Positions 5,665 through 7,876 of a stretch of 7,876 bases of DNA are shown one piece after another. The position numbers and the translations under genes are program-made. The stretch covers positions 1 to 7,876 of the forward strand of contig JANXMD010000321.1 in NCBI GenBank assembly GCA_025354845.1. Direction: 5' to 3'. How positions within the stretch are numbered: position 1 is the stretch's first letter; the number at the start of each line of letters is the position of its first letter. The notes below the pieces were generated by a model, which was not told the DNA's origin, made no database searches, and was given only the letters and a program-made list of their open reading frames with translations. The stretch comes from Verrucomicrobiota bacterium. Lineage in GTDB: Bacteria > Verrucomicrobiota > Verrucomicrobiia > Limisphaerales > UBA9464.

Positions 5665-7020
5665 ATGCGCCCTACATTCACCAAGAACTACTCCCGCCGC
5701 GTTTTCCTCGGTTCCGCCTCGAGCGCCGCGCTTGCTTTCACCTTTCTCCCCTCTCGAGTTTGGGGCGCGAATGACCGACTGCGCATTGGCGGTATCGGGG
5801 TTGGGGGCAAGGGCAGCGGCGATATCGATCAGGCCGGCAAACTGGGCGACGTGGTGGGCCTCTGCGATTGCGATGAAAACTCGCTGAACGCCAAGCTGCA
5901 GAAGTTTCCGGGCGCCCGAACGTTTGTGGACTTCCGGAAGTTCTTCGATCAGATGGCGGGCAAGGTGGATGCAGTGACCATTAGCACGCCGGACAACACC
6001 CACGCCATTGCCGCCGCCATGGCAATGAAGCGTGGGATTCACGTGTACGTGCAGAAGCCGCTGACCCACGACGTGTGGGAGGCCCGCTGGCTGCGCGATC
6101 TCGCCCGCAAGCACAAGGTGGCGTCCCAGATGGGCAACCAAGGCACCACCAGTGACGGCCTCCGCAAGGGTGTTGAGGTGATTCGCGCCGGGGCCATCGG
6201 GCCGGTGCGGGAATTTCACGTTTGGACCAACCGTCCACAGTGGCCTCAGGCGCCTGGGGTGGTGTCGCGGCCGACCGAGATTCAGCCGATTCCCGCACAC
6301 CTGCATTGGGAGCAGTTCATCGGCCCCGCGCCGATGCGTCCGTACCATGCGTCCTATCATCCCTTCAAATGGCGGGGCTGGTGGGATTTCGGCACCGGCG
6401 CGCTGGGCGACATGGGCTGCCACACCGCCAATCTCCCGTTCATGGCCCTCAAGCTGGAACACCCGACCGCGATCCGTGCGGAAAGCGAAACCCTTAATCG
6501 CGAGACCTATCCGGGCTGGGCGACCGTTCACTACGAATTCCCCGCCCGCGGCGATATGCCGGCCTGCAAAATGACTTGGTACGAGGGCAAGTTGCCCAAC
6601 GGTCAGAAGAACCTGCCGCCGATGGATCTCTTCCATGGGGAGACGCCGTCGGACAGCGGATCGCTGATGGTCGGCGACAAGGGCGTCCTCTACTCGCCGT
6701 CCGATTACGGCTCCGACTGGAAATTGCTGCCGGGCGATGCCTTTGCCGGATACATGGCTCCGGCACCGACCCTGGCCCGCAACGGCAAGGGCGACCAGGG
6801 CCAGAAGGACGAATGGGTGGCGGCCATCCGCGGCGGCCCCAAGGCCTTCTCTAATTTCGACTACAGCTCGCTCCTCACCGAGACCATCCTCTTGGGCAAC
6901 GTGGCCATTCGTGCGGGCGTGCCGCTGGTGTGGGACGGACCCAAGTTCCGCTTCACCACCGGGGCCCGCGAGGCGACGCCGCTGCTCCGCCGGGATTATC
7001 GGCGCGGGTGGAAGGGATGA
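5665..7020 (+). CDS. Tat-exported Gfo/Idh/MocA family oxidoreductase
   Basis: The protein has 451 residues from ATG 5665 to TGA 7018-7020. The N-terminus carries a twin-arginine signal, SRRVFLGSAS at 10-19, then a hydrophobic core and likely cleavage near VWG-A (about 34/35), which fixes the start. The nucleotide-binding Rossmann motif is RIGGIGVGGKGSG (40-52), with VDAVTISTPDNTHA around 101-114. The catalytic-loop motif is VQKPLTHDVWEAR (129-141), with Gln in place of the Glu of the classic EKP. The C-terminal substrate domain has GALGDMGCHTANL at about 245-257. Members oxidise or reduce sugars and related polyols with a tightly bound NAD(P), and exported versions are abundant in PVC bacteria. 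The substrate cannot be read from sequence. It is divergent from chrA with no obvious functional link, and is followed 37 bp later by the CPXCG gene. Confidence 0.92.
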   Translation: MRPTFTKNYSRRVFLGSASSAALAFTFLPSRVWGANDRLRIGGIGVGGKGSGDIDQAGKLGDVVGLCDCDENSLNAKLQKFPGARTFVDFRKFFDQMAGKVDAVTISTPDNTHAIAAAMAMKRGIHVYVQKPLTHDVWEARWLRDLARKHKVASQMGNQGTTSDGLRKGVEVIRAGAIGPVREFHVWTNRPQWPQAPGVVSRPTEIQPIPAHLHWEQFIGPAPMRPYHASYHPFKWRGWWDFGTGALGDMGCHTANLPFMALKLEHPTAIRAESETLNRETYPGWATVHYEFPARGDMPACKMTWYEGKLPNGQKNLPPMDLFHGETPSDSGSLMVGDKGVLYSPSDYGSDWKLLPGDAFAGYMAPAPTLARNGKGDQGQKDEWVAAIRGGPKAFSNFDYSSLLTETILLGNVAIRAGVPLVWDGPKFRFTTGAREATPLLRRDYRRGWKG

Positions 7021-7029
7021 AGGGCAAGT

Positions 7030-7057
7030 AAGTCGAAAGTCGAAGGTCCAAAGTCGA
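7030..7057 (+). repeat. Four-copy 7-bp tandem repeat (unit AAGTCGA)
   Basis: Units are AAGTCGA at 7030-7036, AAGTCGA at 7037-7043, AGGTCCA at 7044-7050 and AAGTCGA at 7051-7057. Three are identical and one has two changes. The array begins 9 bp after the oxidoreductase stop and ends directly before the TTG proposed as the CPXCG start. The two changes in unit 3 create the GAAGG (7042-7046) that could act as ribosome binding site. Read on the other strand it gives a TFDFRL-like heptad peptide, a product I associate with heptamer repeats in several bacterial phyla. Confidence 0.8.
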
Positions 7058-7234
7058 TTGGAAAAGAGTGAGCGCATTCAGTGTCCGTATTGCGGACAGT
7101 CGATGGAGGTGTCGATTGATACCTCCGTCGCCGAGCAGCGCTTTACCACCGATTGCGAGGTGTGCTGCCGGCCCTTCGAAATCTTCGCCGAGTGTGAACC
7201 TGGGGAAGTGCTTTCGATTGACGTGCAAGCGTGA
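7058..7234 (+). CDS. CPXCG-motif cysteine-rich small protein
   Basis: A 58-residue protein ending at TGA 7232-7234. It contains IQCPYCGQSMEVSIDTS with Cys9/Cys12 and TTDCEVCCRPFEI with Cys33/Cys36/Cys37, the two CxxC knuckles of the Cys_rich_CPXCG family. These probably hold one zinc ion. Members are about 60 residues long and their function is unknown. The start is taken as TTG 7058, because the first conserved residues follow 7 codons later. GAAGG (7042-7046) lies 11 nt upstream, and no ATG or GTG occurs in frame between there and the oxidoreductase gene body. The frame itself is open further left, but that part is a shadow of the oxidoreductase. It may be co-transcribed with the oxidoreductase. 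Its leader is made of the 7-bp tandem repeat. Confidence 0.75.
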   Translation: MEKSERIQCPYCGQSMEVSIDTSVAEQRFTTDCEVCCRPFEIFAECEPGEVLSIDVQA

Positions 7235-7268
7235 TCGGTACAATGCGTTGAAGGGGCAGAAGCGATCG

Positions 7269-7286
7269 GTGGCCTGGGTAGGCCAC
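7269..7286. other. Perfect hairpin GTGGCCT-gggt-AGGCCAC
   Basis: A 7-bp perfect stem with a 4-nt loop lies 34 bp after the CPXCG stop codon. It is followed by acctcttt, a poor T-tract, so it may be a weak terminator of the oxidoreductase-CPXCG transcript or simply the flank of the palindromic element to its right. Confidence 0.45.
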
Positions 7287-7297
7287 ACCTCTTTCCC

Positions 7298-7460
7298 TAG
7301 CGCCGTCGGCGCGACATCGTTGTAGACACCACACCCGAGGATTCTCCAGCCCTGTATCGGCGGCATCCTCCACTCTACCGGCTCAGATGATGCCGCCCCG
7401 CCCGGGGCTCAATCGTATTGCGGTGAACGGTTCTACACAGATCGCGCACCTACGGCGCTC
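7298..7460. repeat. Approximately 163-bp imperfect palindromic intergenic element
   Basis: The left arm (7298-7367, read on +) and right arm (7460-7389, read on -) share the same sequence plan. The outer 29 positions match at 22 without gaps (shared blocks AGCGCCGT, GCG, ATC, TGTAGA), and both arms end in GGCGGCATC. The arms are 70 and 72 bases around a 21-base loop (7368-7388), centred near 7379. Smaller dyads sit inside: GCGCC-gtc-GGCGC (7300-7312) and GCCCCG-cc-CGGGGC (7395-7408). Translating the left arm on the - strand gives VYNDVAPTALG, a peptide I associate with dispersed non-coding repeats in Verrucomicrobiota and Planctomycetota; that is recollection, not a search. It could be a REP-like or MITE-like element, or a long hairpin in the transcript. 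No target-site duplication is apparent. Confidence 0.65.
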
Positions 7461-7667
7461 CTGATCGGGTCATCCCTCCCGTTCGATTCGCACCCGGGCG
7501 CGGATTCTCGCGCCGGCTCCGGCGAACCCGCGTCGTGCCGTGTGAGTTGGACGTCACCCAGCTGGTGGTGGAACTGGAAACACTGGGGTCGGCCGGTTTC
7601 CGTACCGCAGGTGCTTCCACTCCGCCATTGACGGTAGTCCCGCCGGCGCCAAGGCTCCGCGCCTTCT
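7461..7667 (+). other. Non-coding purH upstream region with short dyads
   Basis: Together with the palindrome and hairpin to its left, this fills the 433-bp gene-free stretch 7235-7667. No protein-like frame or RNA gene is seen. Perfect dyads are GGCGCG-gattct-CGCGCC (7497-7514) and GCCGG-ct-CCGGC (7512-7523), plus AAGGC-tccgc-GCCTT (7651-7665) directly before purH. The last contains the only Shine-Dalgarno-like AAGG (7651-7654), 13 nt from the ATG and inside the stem. Part of the region (about 7555-7650) resembles degenerate dispersed-repeat sequence. No housekeeping promoter is evident. Confidence 0.45.
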
Positions 7668-7876
7668 ATGGCGAAGATCACGCGTGCACTGCTTTCCGTT
7701 TCCGACAAATCCGGCCTAGCCATCTTGGCGAAAGTCCTGGCCGAGGCTGGGGTTGAACTGATCTCCACCGGTGGCACCGCCAAGGCCTTGCGCGCGGAGG
7801 GTCTCACCGTGATCGAGTTGAGCGACTACACTGGATTTCCTGAGATGCTCGATGGGCGGGTCAAGACGCTGCATCC
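7668..7876 (+). CDS. purH: Bifunctional AICAR transformylase / IMP cyclohydrolase PurH, N-terminal fragment
   Basis: The gene starts at ATG 7668 and runs off the right edge after 69 full codons. The visible part is the N-terminal IMP cyclohydrolase (MGS-like) domain: ALLSVSDKSGLAILAKVL at 7-24, LISTGGTAKAL at 31-41, VIELSDYTGFPEMLDGRVKTLH at about 48-69. The STGGT loop and the FPEMLDGRVKTLHP block are diagnostic. The full protein, about 510-530 residues in the family, catalyses the last two steps of IMP synthesis in the cytosol: formylation of AICAR with 10-formyl-THF, then ring closure. MAKITRALLSVSDKSG is a normal family N-terminus, so the start is secure. It follows a long structured leader whose final hairpin could hide the weak ribosome binding site. 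Confidence 0.93.
   Translation, partial: MAKITRALLSVSDKSGLAILAKVLAEAGVELISTGGTAKALRAEGLTVIELSDYTGFPEMLDGRVKTLH

Noticed and set aside
5514..5684. N-terminal extension of ChrA
   Set aside because: Polar and Arg-rich, unlike the family N-terminus, and it would overlap the oxidoreductase start; ATG 5513 gives the normal length.
4954..7077. Long - strand open frame (about 700 codons) across the oxidoreductase and chrA
   Set aside because: It is antisense to two strongly supported genes, has low-complexity Arg/Gly/His-rich composition and no family motif; high GC commonly opens such frames.
7143..7373. - strand frames over the CPXCG gene and the palindrome
   Set aside because: They are translations of the repeat arms plus antisense CPXCG sequence, with no start signal or domain.
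7535..7756. + strand 73-codon frame before purH
   Set aside because: It runs into purH in another frame and resembles translation of dispersed repeat sequence (GSAGFRTAG-like) rather than a protein.
1..7876. tRNA, rRNA, CRISPR array or insertion sequence transposase
   Set aside because: None is seen: no cloverleaf-like segment, no regularly spaced repeat longer than the 7-bp array, and no transposase motif on either strand.

Overview
The window is a high-GC bacterial chromosome segment with ten recognisable protein genes, two of them cut by the window edges, one broken gene, and one structured intergenic region. Tight gene packing, a Tat-exported Gfo/Idh/MocA oxidoreductase, a secreted isochorismatase-like hydrolase, an ECF sigma factor with small soluble zinc-finger partners, a CPXCG protein and few Shine-Dalgarno sites together suggest the PVC group, most likely Verrucomicrobiota. 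That placement rests on family resemblance, not on a marker gene.

Layout. (1) Bases 1-272 hold the 3' end of a type II NADH dehydrogenase on the + strand. It collides tail to tail with a truncated isochorismatase-like gene on the - strand (768-181). (2) Upstream of that on the - strand come an NRDE/TANGO2 protein (1587-850) and a DoxX-like membrane protein (2045-1593), only 5 bp apart and probably one operon. (3) A DUF1223 thioredoxin-like exported protein (2124-2939, +) is divergent from DoxX and ends 9 bp from a convergent - strand operon. (4) That operon is anti-sigma-like zinc protein A, ECF sigma factor, anti-sigma-like zinc protein B. Both junctions are ATGA overlaps, and A and B are paralogues with the same C-x25-H-x3-C-x2-C spacing. 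(5) A two-domain chromate transporter (5513-4323, -) lies 86 bp upstream of the sigma operon. (6) A Tat-exported oxidoreductase (5665-7020, +) is divergent from it and is followed by a CPXCG protein, with a four-copy 7-bp tandem repeat between them. (7) Bases 7235-7667 carry no convincing gene but contain a roughly 163-bp imperfect palindrome and several short dyads. (8) purH begins at 7668 and runs off the right edge.

How the genes fit together. Several genes concern redox or membrane stress: NDH-2, DoxX-like, DUF1223 with a CxxC, ChrA, and thiol/zinc anti-sigma-like proteins. A plausible but unproven reading is that the ECF sigma factor, held by one or both zinc proteins, governs a nearby thiol or oxyanion stress response. 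The best candidates for something not well described are the sigma factor flanked by two paralogous zinc proteins and the palindromic intergenic element before purH.
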